Below, one piece after another: positions 42,792 to 51,933 of a stretch of DNA of 64,000 nt; the first letter of the stretch is position 1, and the number at the start of each line of letters is the position of its first letter. Source of the DNA: Rhodoblastus sp. 17X3 (lineage in GTDB: Bacteria; Pseudomonadota; Alphaproteobacteria; Rhizobiales; Beijerinckiaceae); contig NZ_JASHHX010000005.1 in the NCBI RefSeq assembly GCF_030056575.1, positions 1 to 64,000 of the forward strand. The letters are read 5' to 3'. A model generated the notes under the pieces. That model worked only from the letters and a program-made list of their open reading frames with translations. It was not told the origin of the DNA and did not search any database. A program made the translations under genes and the position numbers.

Positions 42792-43256
42792 ATGTACACC
42801 CCTTCCTATGCCACCATTGCTCACGCAATTGGCGCCCCAGAAGCGGCCGCAGAATTGCTGAATGAAGGCAATATAACCATTAGCAAGAAGTCGCTCAGGC
42901 TCCTTCTTCGATACGTTGCTTTGTCATCAGACTATGATGAAAATTTTTATCTCCGAGAGAACAATGACATAGCGGAGGCCTATGAAGCGGGGCAGGTCAC
43001 GGATCTGCGCAAGCATTACAGGGAAAACGGATTCTTCGAGGGCCGAAAAGCTGCGAATGTCGATTTCGACGAAGTCTGGTACCTGGAAACCTATACCGAC
43101 GTCGCCGACTCGGTCGCCGAAGGCGCCTTTAGCTCGGGCCTCGCGCATTTTCTTGAGCGCGGCGAGATTGAAATGCGCTCGCCCAATGAAGACGCCAAAC
43201 GGTGGGTCCAGGCCTGGGCGGAATCGCTCTCGCATCAGAACCCGGAAACCGTCTGA
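42792..43256 (+). CDS. small protein with two glycan-locus FDxxYYL-type repeats
   Basis: 154 residues, no signal peptide or membrane helix. Two copies of a roughly 45-residue motif are visible: DENFYLRENNDIAEAYEAGQ ending HYRENGFFEGR, and DEVWYLETYTDVADSVAEGA ending HFLERGEIEMR. This motif (Y-L-x-x-N-x-D-V/I, then H-Y/F-x-x-x-G-x-x-E-x-R) is widespread in proteins of polysaccharide and glycosylation loci and also appears in the N-terminal part of the glycosyltransferase at 49150-51933. Function unknown; a protein- or glycan-binding adaptor is possible. GAGGAAAC precedes the ATG. Confidence 0.7.
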   Translation: MYTPSYATIAHAIGAPEAAAELLNEGNITISKKSLRLLLRYVALSSDYDENFYLRENNDIAEAYEAGQVTDLRKHYRENGFFEGRKAANVDFDEVWYLETYTDVADSVAEGAFSSGLAHFLERGEIEMRSPNEDAKRWVQAWAESLSHQNPETV

Positions 43257-43464
43257 TCCGAACCCGGCTCGGCGCAAGATAGGACAAGATATAAAAAGAA
43301 CGCCCGAGCCGCGCCGTCGAGAAATCGGCAACTTCGCCTCCACACGGCGACATGCCCCGCTGACGGGGGCATTTCGCGCCTTCTTCGGCTTCGCAAATGT
43401 GAAGACAAGCGATAGTGCTGCATTTCTGATATCGAACATGTTCTGAGTCCACGCTCCGGCAGTC

Positions 43465-46400
43465 ATGCAGTTGAACGAAGAGCAAATTGAAGCGCCGCGT
43501 CCGGCGCGCGCGGAAACGCCCTCTCCCGGGCGGGACGAAGCGTTGGAACATCTCCGCGAGGCGGCGGCGCGCGACCCCGAAAACACGCTGGCGCTTTACG
43601 GCCTGGCGACGGCTCTGCGCGAAGGGGGACGCCTCGACGAAGCGACCGAGGCCTATCGCGCGATCCTGGCGAAAGACTCCGGCCATGTTTTCAGCTGGCG
43701 CGGCCTTGGCTTGCTGGCGCGCGATCGCGGCGACCGCGACCAGGCGCTGGCGCATTTCCGCAAGGCGGCGGAACTCGCCCCCGAGAACACGCTGATGCTG
43801 CATGACCTCGCGATGGGTCTGCATGAAAGCGGCCGCCTCGCCGAGGCGGCGGAGACCTATCGCGCCGTCGTGGCCAGGGACCCCGGCCATATTTACAGCT
43901 GGCGCGGTCTAGGCATGGTCGCGCGGGACCGCGGCGACCACGAAGAAGCCCTGCTCCATTTCCGCAAGGCGGCGGAGCTCGATCCCGAAAACACCCTGAC
44001 GCTGCACGACCTGGCAATGGGCCTGCTCGAACTTGGCCGCTTCGACGAGGCCACAGAGGCCTATCGCGCCGTCGTGGCCAAGGACGCCGGCCATGTGTTC
44101 AGCTGGCGCGGCCTCGGCATGGCCGCTCGCGAACGCGGCGATCGCGCCGCAGCGCTGGAGCATTTCCGCAAGGCGGCGGCGCTCGATCCCGAAAACACCC
44201 TGATGCTGCATGACCTCGCTATGGGCCTGCTCGAACTTGGCCGCTTCGACGAGGCCACAGAGGCCTATCGCGCCGTCGTGGCCAAGGACGCCGGCCATGT
44301 GTTCAGCTGGCGCGGCCTCGGCATGGCCGCTCGCGAACGCGGCGATCGCGCCGCGGCGCTGGAGCATTTCCGCAAGGCGGCGGCGCTCGATCCCGAAAAC
44401 ACCCTGATGCTGCACGACCTTGCGATGGGCTTGCTTGAACTTGGCCGTGTCGACGAAGCAACCGAAGCCTATCGCGCCGTCGTCGCGAGGGACCCCGGCC
44501 ATGTATTCGGCTGGCGCGGTCTCGGCATGTCGGCCCGCGAGCGCGGCGATCACGCGGGCGCGCTCGAGCATTTCCGCAAGGCGGCGGCGCTCGACCCCGA
44601 GAACACGCTGATGCTGCACGACCTCGCGGCGGGATTGCGCGAACTCGGCCGGCTCGACGAGGCGGCGGAGTTCTTCCGCGCCGTCGTGACGAAAGATCCC
44701 GGCCATGTTCACGGCTGGCGCGGCCTCGGCATGGTGGCCCGCGAGCGCGGCGATCATGCCGAGGCGCTGTCCTGTTTCCGCAAGGCGGCGGCGCTCGACC
44801 CCTCCCAGATCTGGACAATTCAGGACGTGGCGACCGAGCTCCAGAAGCTCGGTCGTCCCGACGAAGCCGAGCCTTTGCTCGGATCGCTTGTCGAGAGCCA
44901 TCCGAATTCAGCCGACGCCCTGCTCGCTTACGCGCTCGGCATCCGGCACAGGGCCACTGCCAGCGACCATGTCCGGACGCTGGAGAAAGCCGTCGAACTG
45001 GAGCCGCGCCATCTTCAGGCGAAACTGGCGCTTGCGAATGAATATCTGGGCGCGTGGCGATTGGGCGACGCGGAAGCGCTCTATGATGCGATGCTCGCCC
45101 AGGACGCGACCAATTTCTGGGCCCTGATGGGCAAGGGACAGATCGCCCGCCGGCGGGGAGACGGCGACGTCGCGCAAAAAGCCTTCGAGAACGCCGCAGC
45201 GGTTCCGGGCGCCCTGATCTGGGCGACCATCTCGTTGTGCAACGAATTGATCGAAGTCGGACGCTTCGACGAGGCGCGCAATCGTCTCGGCGCCGCAATT
45301 TCGCGCCATCCGACAGAACCGGCCCTGCTGCTTCAACTTGGATATACGGAGCGCGCCGCAGGCGAATATGCCGCGGCAAGCGCGGCCTTTGCGAGCGCGG
45401 CGGCGCTGAACCCCCTCCAGCCGCAGCCCGAAATCGAGCTGGCGGCCGAGGACATCCGACTTGGCCAGGCTGGTCCGGCCGTCACCCGCCTGACGAATCT
45501 TGTCAGCCGCGATCCGAGGAGCGGCCAGGCGTGGGAAGCGCTCGCCAACGCCCTTCGACAGATCGACGACGAGCGGGGCGCGGTCGCTTGCCGACGGAAA
45601 GCTGTCGCATTGGATCCCTCGAACCTGGGAGCGCATCTGCAACTCGCCCTCGGCCTTGAACGTCTTGGCCAGCCCCGCGAGGCGCAACATGTGCTCGAGA
45701 TCTGCGATCTCCGTTTCGGGCCTTTGCCCGAAACGCAAGTTCTCAGAGCCGAAATCCTCCAGAGCCGGGGCGATTATCCTGCGGCGCACGCCCTGTTGAA
45801 ACAGGCCGCTGCGAGATTTCCGACCCATTTCGATCTGTGGTTTCATCATGTTTCGCTGCTGATCCACTTCGGCGCGTTCGACGAAGCGCGGCGCGCGGCC
45901 GATGCGCCGCCGCATTGCAGCCGGCGCGAACAGGTCAGGATCTCGATGCTGAAGGGCCAGATCGCCGCCGCGCGCTGGGACCTCGACGAGGCCTATTCCT
46001 GCTTCAACCATGCCGCCGAATTTTACGCGACGGACTCAGGCATCCATCACACCGCGTCTCTGACGGCCCTGCTCCGGCTCGACCTCGACGCGACGCAAGC
46101 CCATCTGGAAACCTCGGTCCGCAACGACCCGACCCATCGCTTCCTCCACGCGGGAAACTGGAAGCCGTCGCAAACCCATATCGGGCAACTGCTGGATGAA
46201 TATCGGATCGACGAAACGGCGCTTTCGCTGCTGCGCGATTGCCTGACGAAGGACGATCCCGTCGAAGCCCTGGAGGCCCTCGTCCTCGAAGTCCCCGACT
46301 ACACCCCGGCGGCCATCAACTTCCTGATCGCCCTGCGGCGGAGGGAACTGCTCGACCGGCCCGGGCAACCGTCTCCGGGCGACAGGCTCATCCCGACGCG

Positions 46401-47079
46401 GATCACGCAATATTGGGACGACAACATTCCGCCTGACGTCGAGGCGCTTTGCGACGGCTGGCGCGACATGCATCCCGGCTATCGCTATATCCGCTTCTCC
46501 AAGGCCGACGCGCGTCGCTATCTTCTGGAGATGGGGCCGACAGGCGTGCTCGCCGCGTTCGACCGCGCCAGTGAGGCGGCGATGAAGGCCGATCTTTTTC
46601 GTCTGGCGGCGCTGTATCACGAAGGCGGCTATTACATTGACGCCGACGACCGCTGCCTCGCTCCGATCCCGACCATCGACCCCGGCGACCGCAGCCTGTT
46701 CGTCTATCAGGAAGATCTCGGCACAGTCGCCAATAATTTCATCGGCGTCGTCCCCCGGCATCCCGTGATCGGCCATGCGCTCGTCGCCGCCCGCGAAGCC
46801 ATCGAGCGCGGCGACACCGACATGCTCTGGCTGGCCACCGGCCCGGGCTTGATGACGCGATGCCTCGCCGCCCATCTGGCCGGGCATCGCCAGGATCGCT
46901 TGAAAACCATGTATGTTCTGGAGCGCCATGACCTGTTCAAGGCCGTCGCCATCCATTGCGCCGCCGCCTATAAGCATACGCCAAAACATTGGAGCCGCAC
47001 GGCGTTCAAGCAGCCGCGCATGCAGTCGCTGGCGTTGATCGGCGCCCTGCTGGACGCAAAATCCGGCGCAGAGACTTGA
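43465..47079 (+). CDS. large TPR protein with C-terminal GT32-type glycosyltransferase
   Basis: 1204 residues. Residues about 20-900 are tetratricopeptide repeats in pairs of about 68 residues (for example ALDPENTLMLHDLAMGLLEL then GRFDEATEAYRAVVAKDAGH). Residues about 970-1180 are a Gly_transf_sug/GT32-like domain with RITQYWDDNIPPDV, KADLFRLAALYHEGGYYID and the DxD motif in YIDADDRC. Such TPR-GT fusions often glycosylate proteins, with the TPR part choosing the target. No signal peptide, so cytoplasmic. Two TPR units are almost identical at DNA level (44017-44424). Confidence 0.88.
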   Translation: MQLNEEQIEAPRPARAETPSPGRDEALEHLREAAARDPENTLALYGLATALREGGRLDEATEAYRAILAKDSGHVFSWRGLGLLARDRGDRDQALAHFRKAAELAPENTLMLHDLAMGLHESGRLAEAAETYRAVVARDPGHIYSWRGLGMVARDRGDHEEALLHFRKAAELDPENTLTLHDLAMGLLELGRFDEATEAYRAVVAKDAGHVFSWRGLGMAARERGDRAAALEHFRKAAALDPENTLMLHDLAMGLLELGRFDEATEAYRAVVAKDAGHVFSWRGLGMAARERGDRAAALEHFRKAAALDPENTLMLHDLAMGLLELGRVDEATEAYRAVVARDPGHVFGWRGLGMSARERGDHAGALEHFRKAAALDPENTLMLHDLAAGLRELGRLDEAAEFFRAVVTKDPGHVHGWRGLGMVARERGDHAEALSCFRKAAALDPSQIWTIQDVATELQKLGRPDEAEPLLGSLVESHPNSADALLAYALGIRHRATASDHVRTLEKAVELEPRHLQAKLALANEYLGAWRLGDAEALYDAMLAQDATNFWALMGKGQIARRRGDGDVAQKAFENAAAVPGALIWATISLCNELIEVGRFDEARNRLGAAISRHPTEPALLLQLGYTERAAGEYAAASAAFASAAALNPLQPQPEIELAAEDIRLGQAGPAVTRLTNLVSRDPRSGQAWEALANALRQIDDERGAVACRRKAVALDPSNLGAHLQLALGLERLGQPREAQHVLEICDLRFGPLPETQVLRAEILQSRGDYPAAHALLKQAAARFPTHFDLWFHHVSLLIHFGAFDEARRAADAPPHCSRREQVRISMLKGQIAAARWDLDEAYSCFNHAAEFYATDSGIHHTASLTALLRLDLDATQAHLETSVRNDPTHRFLHAGNWKPSQTHIGQLLDEYRIDETALSLLRDCLTKDDPVEALEALVLEVPDYTPAAINFLIALRRRELLDRPGQPSPGDRLIPTRITQYWDDNIPPDVEALCDGWRDMHPGYRYIRFSKADARRYLLEMGPTGVLAAFDRASEAAMKADLFRLAALYHEGGYYIDADDRCLAPIPTIDPGDRSLFVYQEDLGTVANNFIGVVPRHPVIGHALVAAREAIERGDTDMLWLATGPGLMTRCLAAHLAGHRQDRLKTMYVLERHDLFKAVAIHCAAAYKHTPKHWSRTAFKQPRMQSLALIGALLDAKSGAET
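44017..44424 (+). repeat. recent 204-bp tandem duplication inside the TPR gene
   Basis: 44017-44220 and 44221-44424 are direct copies with only a handful of differences, all near the 3' part of the unit (for example GCAGCG versus GCGGCG). Each copy encodes 68 residues (two TPRs) and the protein copies are identical. Flanking TPR units are clearly more diverged, so this pair is a late duplication or was homogenised by gene conversion. Confidence 0.92.
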
Positions 47080-47134
47080 CGGCGAAGGCAGCCGCGCCCG
47101 CCGCTCGGGATGCGGCGGAATTCAAAGGACGATC

Positions 47135-47935
47135 ATGTCAGATCTGACGATATGCGCGATATTCAGGAATGAAGGCCAATATCTTCGCGAATGGCTCAGC
47201 TTTCATGCTTTCATCGGCGTGAAGCATTTCTACCTTTACGACAACAACAGCACTGACGACAGCCGGAGAGTCATAGCCTCCTGGCCCGGCCAGGCGATGG
47301 TGACTGTAATCGACTGGCCCCAGGTCGGAGGCCAGAACGCGGCCTATCGTCATATGCTCGAGACCCACGCCAATTCCGACGATTGGTGCGCCTTCATCGA
47401 TTGCGATGAATTTCTGACGCCGCAAGGCGACGTGTCGCTGCGGCAGGCGCTGGACTGGTTTGAACCCCGTTGCAACGGATTTTTCGTACATTGGCTGATG
47501 TTCGGGTCGTCCGGGGAGGTCGAGGCGAAGCCGGGCCTCGTCACGGAACGCTTCCTGCGCCGCGGCTATGAAAGTTTCCCGCCAAATCAGGTCGGCAAGA
47601 GCGTCGTGAAGCTGAACAAGGCGAAAGACGTTCGACTCTGCCATCTCATTCAATGTGACGGGCCGATGCTGAACGACGCCGGCGAAGAAATCGACCAGAA
47701 CGGCAATGGCATTCACACCGGGATCAGCCATAATCTTCTGGCCCTGAATCATTATTACACCAAATCCCTGTCCGAATGGCGCAGCCGCCGCGCGATCGGC
47801 AAGGCCGACAAGAAACCGGGCGACGCCGATTATCAGCGAACGGAAGAAGACTTTCACCGTCATGACCAGAACGTCGTCGAAGACCTGACCGCCGCCCACA
47901 TCATTCGGCGCATGCGTGAGACGGGAACGCTCTGA
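47135..47935 (+). CDS. GT92/GT2-like glycosyltransferase
   Basis: 266 residues. Begins LTICAIFRNEGQYLREWLSF and HFYLYDNNSTDDSRRV, the hallmark of the GT92-like Glyco_tranf_2_4 family, with the metal-binding DxD as FIDCDEFLTP and a C-terminal HNLLALNHYYTKS. A cytoplasmic GT-A enzyme; donor and acceptor are unknown. It starts 55 bases after the TPR-GT gene with AAAGGACG upstream. Confidence 0.88.
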   Translation: MSDLTICAIFRNEGQYLREWLSFHAFIGVKHFYLYDNNSTDDSRRVIASWPGQAMVTVIDWPQVGGQNAAYRHMLETHANSDDWCAFIDCDEFLTPQGDVSLRQALDWFEPRCNGFFVHWLMFGSSGEVEAKPGLVTERFLRRGYESFPPNQVGKSVVKLNKAKDVRLCHLIQCDGPMLNDAGEEIDQNGNGIHTGISHNLLALNHYYTKSLSEWRSRRAIGKADKKPGDADYQRTEEDFHRHDQNVVEDLTAAHIIRRMRETGTL

Positions 47936-47989
47936 CCACGCCGCCGATATTTTCATTTTTCATTGGCTCGTCTGAGCCGGGGACAGCGC

Positions 47990-48682
47990 ATGCGCCGCAC
48001 GATCGAGGGAACCATAAGCCGCTTCTCCTACGAGGGGCTTCCCTACACGTTTTTTGTCGCCAACAAGGGCGACGACATTCAGGCGCGCCATTTCGAAGGG
48101 CGCCTTTATGAACCCGAGGAACTGGCGATCATCGCCCGCCACGTCGGTCCGGGCGCCAGTATCGTCGATATCGGCTCGAACGTGGGCAATCACGCCATCT
48201 ATTTCGACAAGGCGCTCAAGGCGAGGCGCGTCTATGTCGTCGAGCCGAATCCGACCGCCATTGAACTGCTGGACATCAACTTGCGGCTCAACGAGGTTAC
48301 GTCGGTCGATCGCCGTTTCATCGGCCGGGGCTTTGGCGCAAAGGCCGCGCTGGCCGAAGTTCGCGAGCTCTATCCCAACAACCTGGGGGCGGCCGAACTG
48401 GAGCAGATCCCCAATGGTTCGGTGCAGATCGAGTCGGCGAGCGTGGCTCTGGCCGGTCTACAGGTCGACTTCGTCAAGGCCGACGTCGAAGGGATGGAAA
48501 TCGACGTGCTGGAAGGACTGATCCCCTTGCTGCTGGAACAGCGGCCAAAATTGTTCATCGAAGTTCGCGACGTCAACAGGCCGGCGTTCGATCACATGAT
48601 GGCGGGGCTGCCCTATCAACTGGCGGCGACTTATCGGCGCTATGAGGCTCTCGAAAATCTGATGTTCGTGCCGAATTCGTAG
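47990..48682 (+). CDS. FkbM-family methyltransferase
   Basis: About 230 residues. SAM motif I in SIVDIGSNVGNHAIYF, then VYVVEPNPTAIELLDIN and the family signature VDFVKADVEGMEIDVLEGL. FkbM-type enzymes commonly O-methylate sugars in polysaccharide loci. ATG at 47990 is preferred; an in-frame TTG at 47963 is also possible. It lies between glycosyltransferase genes on the same strand, so the likely substrate is one of their sugar products. Confidence 0.88.
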   Translation: MRRTIEGTISRFSYEGLPYTFFVANKGDDIQARHFEGRLYEPEELAIIARHVGPGASIVDIGSNVGNHAIYFDKALKARRVYVVEPNPTAIELLDINLRLNEVTSVDRRFIGRGFGAKAALAEVRELYPNNLGAAELEQIPNGSVQIESASVALAGLQVDFVKADVEGMEIDVLEGLIPLLLEQRPKLFIEVRDVNRPAFDHMMAGLPYQLAATYRRYEALENLMFVPNS

Positions 48683-48734
48683 AATTGCGAAGGATCATGG
48701 CGTTCGCCTATAAATTGCAATTGCGTGAGACAGC

Positions 48735-49103
48735 ATGAACAAAATTGTTCCGACCCTCGTTTTCGGCGATTATCGTCCGGGCGACTGGATCAGTCGCTAC
48801 TGCCGTTTTCGCGTCGAACTGCCGGCCGGGTCGCATCGCCTGGTCGGCAAGACCTATAATCCGCCGGGCGAGGATCTGGAGGGCAGCAACCTTGTCGTGG
48901 TCATCGACAAAAGGCCGATCGGCGAAATCCGCCCTCACAATCCGCCGGAATGGAGCGCCTTCGGGCTCGATCTTCCGAAGCTCACGGCGCCATCGCGCGT
49001 GAATATCCTGTTGCACACCACGCGCTTCCGCTTACCGCCGCCGCCCGATCAGCGCATTCTCGGGCTGATCCTCGATGATTTTTGCGTCCAGCTCCAGGGC
49101 TGA
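48735..49103 (+). CDS. hypothetical protein of the glycan island
   Basis: 122 residues, no signal peptide, membrane helix or Cys cluster. It is rich in alternating hydrophobic residues (WISRYCRFRVELPAGSHRL, NLVVVIDKRPIGEI), suggesting a beta-sandwich. I recognise no family. It is codirectional with the methyltransferase and the WbsX-type glycosyltransferase and may belong to the same transcript. Its codon use resembles its neighbours, which argues for a real gene. Confidence 0.6.
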   Translation: MNKIVPTLVFGDYRPGDWISRYCRFRVELPAGSHRLVGKTYNPPGEDLEGSNLVVVIDKRPIGEIRPHNPPEWSAFGLDLPKLTAPSRVNILLHTTRFRLPPPPDQRILGLILDDFCVQLQG

Positions 49104-49149
49104 TCTATTCAAAGCGTTTTCGTGAACATCTTGCCGCGTGAATTTTAGA

Positions 49150-51933
49150 ATGGGTCCGGTGGAGCGCATGACGCAGTCCTTGCTGCCAAATATTGTCCGG
49201 AGGCTTATCCAGGGCGGTCTCATCGACCCATCCATCGCCTGTCCTTACCTGCCGGCGGACAAGCTCTATTATGAGGAAATATTCGATTCGTTCATGATCC
49301 TGACAGTCGAAGAACGGAATAAAGCTTTTCCGTTCTTCGACGCCGAATATTACCTTTCCCAGCTCAATTCGAATTTCGACGCCGACATCAATCCCCTGGC
49401 CCATTTTTTCAAATTCGGCTTCGCCTGGAACCTCGCGCCGCATCCCCTGATCAATCCGTCATTCATGGCGCGCGCCCGGCCCGATCTGTTCGGCGCGCAG
49501 ATGCGGCTCGATCAATTCGCAAGCGCCCTGATCTTCGACTGGTGCGATCCCGGCCCCTTTCTCTGGCTCTCCTGGTATCGCGGTCAGGCCCGGCTGTCTC
49601 CGAGGGAAGGCGCCCTGCTGCATTATCTCAAGCGCGGCGCCGTCCTGAACCTTCCGCCCAATCCCTATTTCCATCCCGAGGCCTATGCCGCCGGCGTGCG
49701 GGAAGCGCCGCGCAACGGCCTCGAATTGGTGCGCCATTTCATGACGCATGGCGACGTCGCCTCGGCCGTCGTAGGCGACCGCTTCGATCCCGAGTTTTAC
49801 GTCCGGCAACATCCGGAAAGCGCGGCGGGGACCGGCGGGCCGCTCCAGCATTTCCTCGCCATTGGTCGGCATCTTGGCCACAGCCCCTGTGAAACGGCCA
49901 GGACGCCCGGCGAACAGGTCAAGCTGTCCGCCGCGACCAATGACGTCCCCATCGTCGAGACGCCAGCGGCCATTCTCGATCGCTGGGCCAATTTCAACGA
50001 TCGCGTCGCCAACGCCCGGCGCGTCCGGCTCGAAAACTTTCGCGAGCGGAATATCTGTCCGGTGGCGATCGAGGACCATCTCGCCGCGCTCAAGGAACTG
50101 GCCTTCGCGCAGGAGGACTCGCCGGACGTCGACGTCCTCATTCCTTGCTATGACGAATTTGAAATCACGGTGGAGTGCCTCGTCGCCCTGAGCCGCGCGC
50201 GCCGCCGCCGCAAGCTGCGGATCATCATTGCGGACGATGCTTCGCCCGACGAAAGTGTGAGCCTGCTTGAGCAGGTCCCCGGCCTGACCTTCATTCGCCA
50301 TCCCGAAAACCTGAACTTCCTGCGCAGCTGCAATCGCGCCTTCGTTGCGACCAGCGCGCCTTTGCTGCTTCTTCTCAACAATGACACGCAGGTTTTCGAT
50401 GACGCGATCGACCTGCTCGCGGACGCCATCGAGGCGGACGACGCGATCGGCGCGGCGGCGCCCATGTTTCTCTATCCCAATGGGCGGCTGCAGGAAGCGG
50501 GCTGCGCTTTGCGTTTCGACGGCGAGAGCGAAATGACCGGCGTCGGCGACGATCCCGAGCGCCCCTGCTACACCTATGCCCGCGAGATCGATTATGGCTC
50601 GGGCGCCGGGCTGATGCTGCGGCGCGACGCGCTGGAAGGCGCATTATTCGACGAGCGTTTCGCCCCCGCCTATTGCGAGGACGCCGATCTGTGCCTGCGC
50701 ATCCGCGAGAGGGGCTGGCGCGTCGTCTATGAGCCCGCTGCCCGCATCGTCCATCACCTCAGCGTCTCGACGTCCCGCCAGTCGCGTCGCCGCCGCGTGC
50801 AGCTCGCGCAGACGAACCAGCAGAAGCTGATGGAGAAATGGGGACCGCAGCTGCGCGAGCAGAACCGCGCCCGCGTGCTGGCCTTCTATCTGCCGCAGTT
50901 CCATCCGATCGACCGCAACAATGTCTGGTGGGGCCGCGGCTTCACGGAATGGACCAGTGTCACCCGCGCAACGCCCTCCTTCGTGGGCCATTATCAGCCG
51001 CATCTGCCGACGGATCTGGGCTTCTATGATCTGCGCCGCGTCGAAACCATGGGAGAACAGCAGGCCCTCGCGCGGCAATATGGGATCGAGGGCTTCGCCG
51101 TCTACTATTACAATTTCGGCGCAAACCGCGTGCTCGAACAGCCGATGGAAGCGCTGCTGAAACATCCAGAGGTCGATTTCCGCTTCGCCTTGTGCTGGGC
51201 CAATGAGAACTGGACGCGCCACTGGGACGGCGGCGAGCGATCCATGCTGCTGGAGCAGCATTACGATGACGCCACGCTGGATTCCGTCGCGACGGACATG
51301 GCGCGTTTTGCGTCCGACCCGCGCGCGATCCGGGTCGACGGCAAGCCGCTGGTCATGGTCTATCGTCCGCTGCAAATTCCCGACGTTCTGAAGGCGACGC
51401 AGCATTTTCGCGCGCGTTTCGCCGAGGCGGGCCACAAGGAAATCCATCTTGTCTATGTCGAGAGCATGGAGGCGATCGAACGCCGCGTCCGCCCCGCCGA
51501 GATCGGGTTCGACGCCTGTATCGAATTTCCGCCGCAGGGCATCGCGGAGCCATATAAAAGCCCTGTCAAACCCCTGAAGGCCGGCTGGGATGGACATCTT
51601 TACGATTACGCCGGGACAGCCCGCAACGCCGTCCTGCGCCAGACCACCGACTATCCGCGCTATCCGGCCGTGGCGCCGAGCTGGGACAATACCGCCCGCC
51701 AGCCGCTGAACGGCACGACGCTGGTCGGCGCCGAGCCGGAATTGTTTCAGGCCTATGTCGAGCACAAGCTGGATGAAACGCTGGATTTTCAGGTCGGCGA
51801 CAGACGCCTGCTCTTCGTCAACGCCTGGAATGAATGGGGGGAGGGCGCGCATCTTGAACCGGATCGCGGCTATGGCCATCGGTGGCTCGCCGCGCTCAGG
51901 CTGGCGCTGCTCTCGAAGGGGGTGATTGCGTGA
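49150..51933 (+). CDS. two-enzyme glycosyltransferase: GT2 plus WbsX-like domain
   Basis: About 927 residues. The N-terminal ~270 residues hold degenerate FDxEYYL/FDPEFYV repeats like those at 42792. A GT2 domain follows (about 315-560: VDVLIPCYDEFEITVECL, IIADDASPDES, LLLLNNDTQVF, AYCEDADLCLRIRERGW). The last part (about 570-920) is WbsX-like: VLAFYLPQFHPIDRNN, WWGRGFTEWTSVTRA, WANENWTRHWDGGE, VNAWNEWGEGAHLEPD. Two sugars may therefore be added by one polypeptide. Start uncertain: GTG 49138, ATG 49150 or ATG 49168 (GTGGAG close before the last). Confidence 0.87.
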   Translation: MGPVERMTQSLLPNIVRRLIQGGLIDPSIACPYLPADKLYYEEIFDSFMILTVEERNKAFPFFDAEYYLSQLNSNFDADINPLAHFFKFGFAWNLAPHPLINPSFMARARPDLFGAQMRLDQFASALIFDWCDPGPFLWLSWYRGQARLSPREGALLHYLKRGAVLNLPPNPYFHPEAYAAGVREAPRNGLELVRHFMTHGDVASAVVGDRFDPEFYVRQHPESAAGTGGPLQHFLAIGRHLGHSPCETARTPGEQVKLSAATNDVPIVETPAAILDRWANFNDRVANARRVRLENFRERNICPVAIEDHLAALKELAFAQEDSPDVDVLIPCYDEFEITVECLVALSRARRRRKLRIIIADDASPDESVSLLEQVPGLTFIRHPENLNFLRSCNRAFVATSAPLLLLLNNDTQVFDDAIDLLADAIEADDAIGAAAPMFLYPNGRLQEAGCALRFDGESEMTGVGDDPERPCYTYAREIDYGSGAGLMLRRDALEGALFDERFAPAYCEDADLCLRIRERGWRVVYEPAARIVHHLSVSTSRQSRRRRVQLAQTNQQKLMEKWGPQLREQNRARVLAFYLPQFHPIDRNNVWWGRGFTEWTSVTRATPSFVGHYQPHLPTDLGFYDLRRVETMGEQQALARQYGIEGFAVYYYNFGANRVLEQPMEALLKHPEVDFRFALCWANENWTRHWDGGERSMLLEQHYDDATLDSVATDMARFASDPRAIRVDGKPLVMVYRPLQIPDVLKATQHFRARFAEAGHKEIHLVYVESMEAIERRVRPAEIGFDACIEFPPQGIAEPYKSPVKPLKAGWDGHLYDYAGTARNAVLRQTTDYPRYPAVAPSWDNTARQPLNGTTLVGAEPELFQAYVEHKLDETLDFQVGDRRLLFVNAWNEWGEGAHLEPDRGYGHRWLAALRLALLSKGVIA

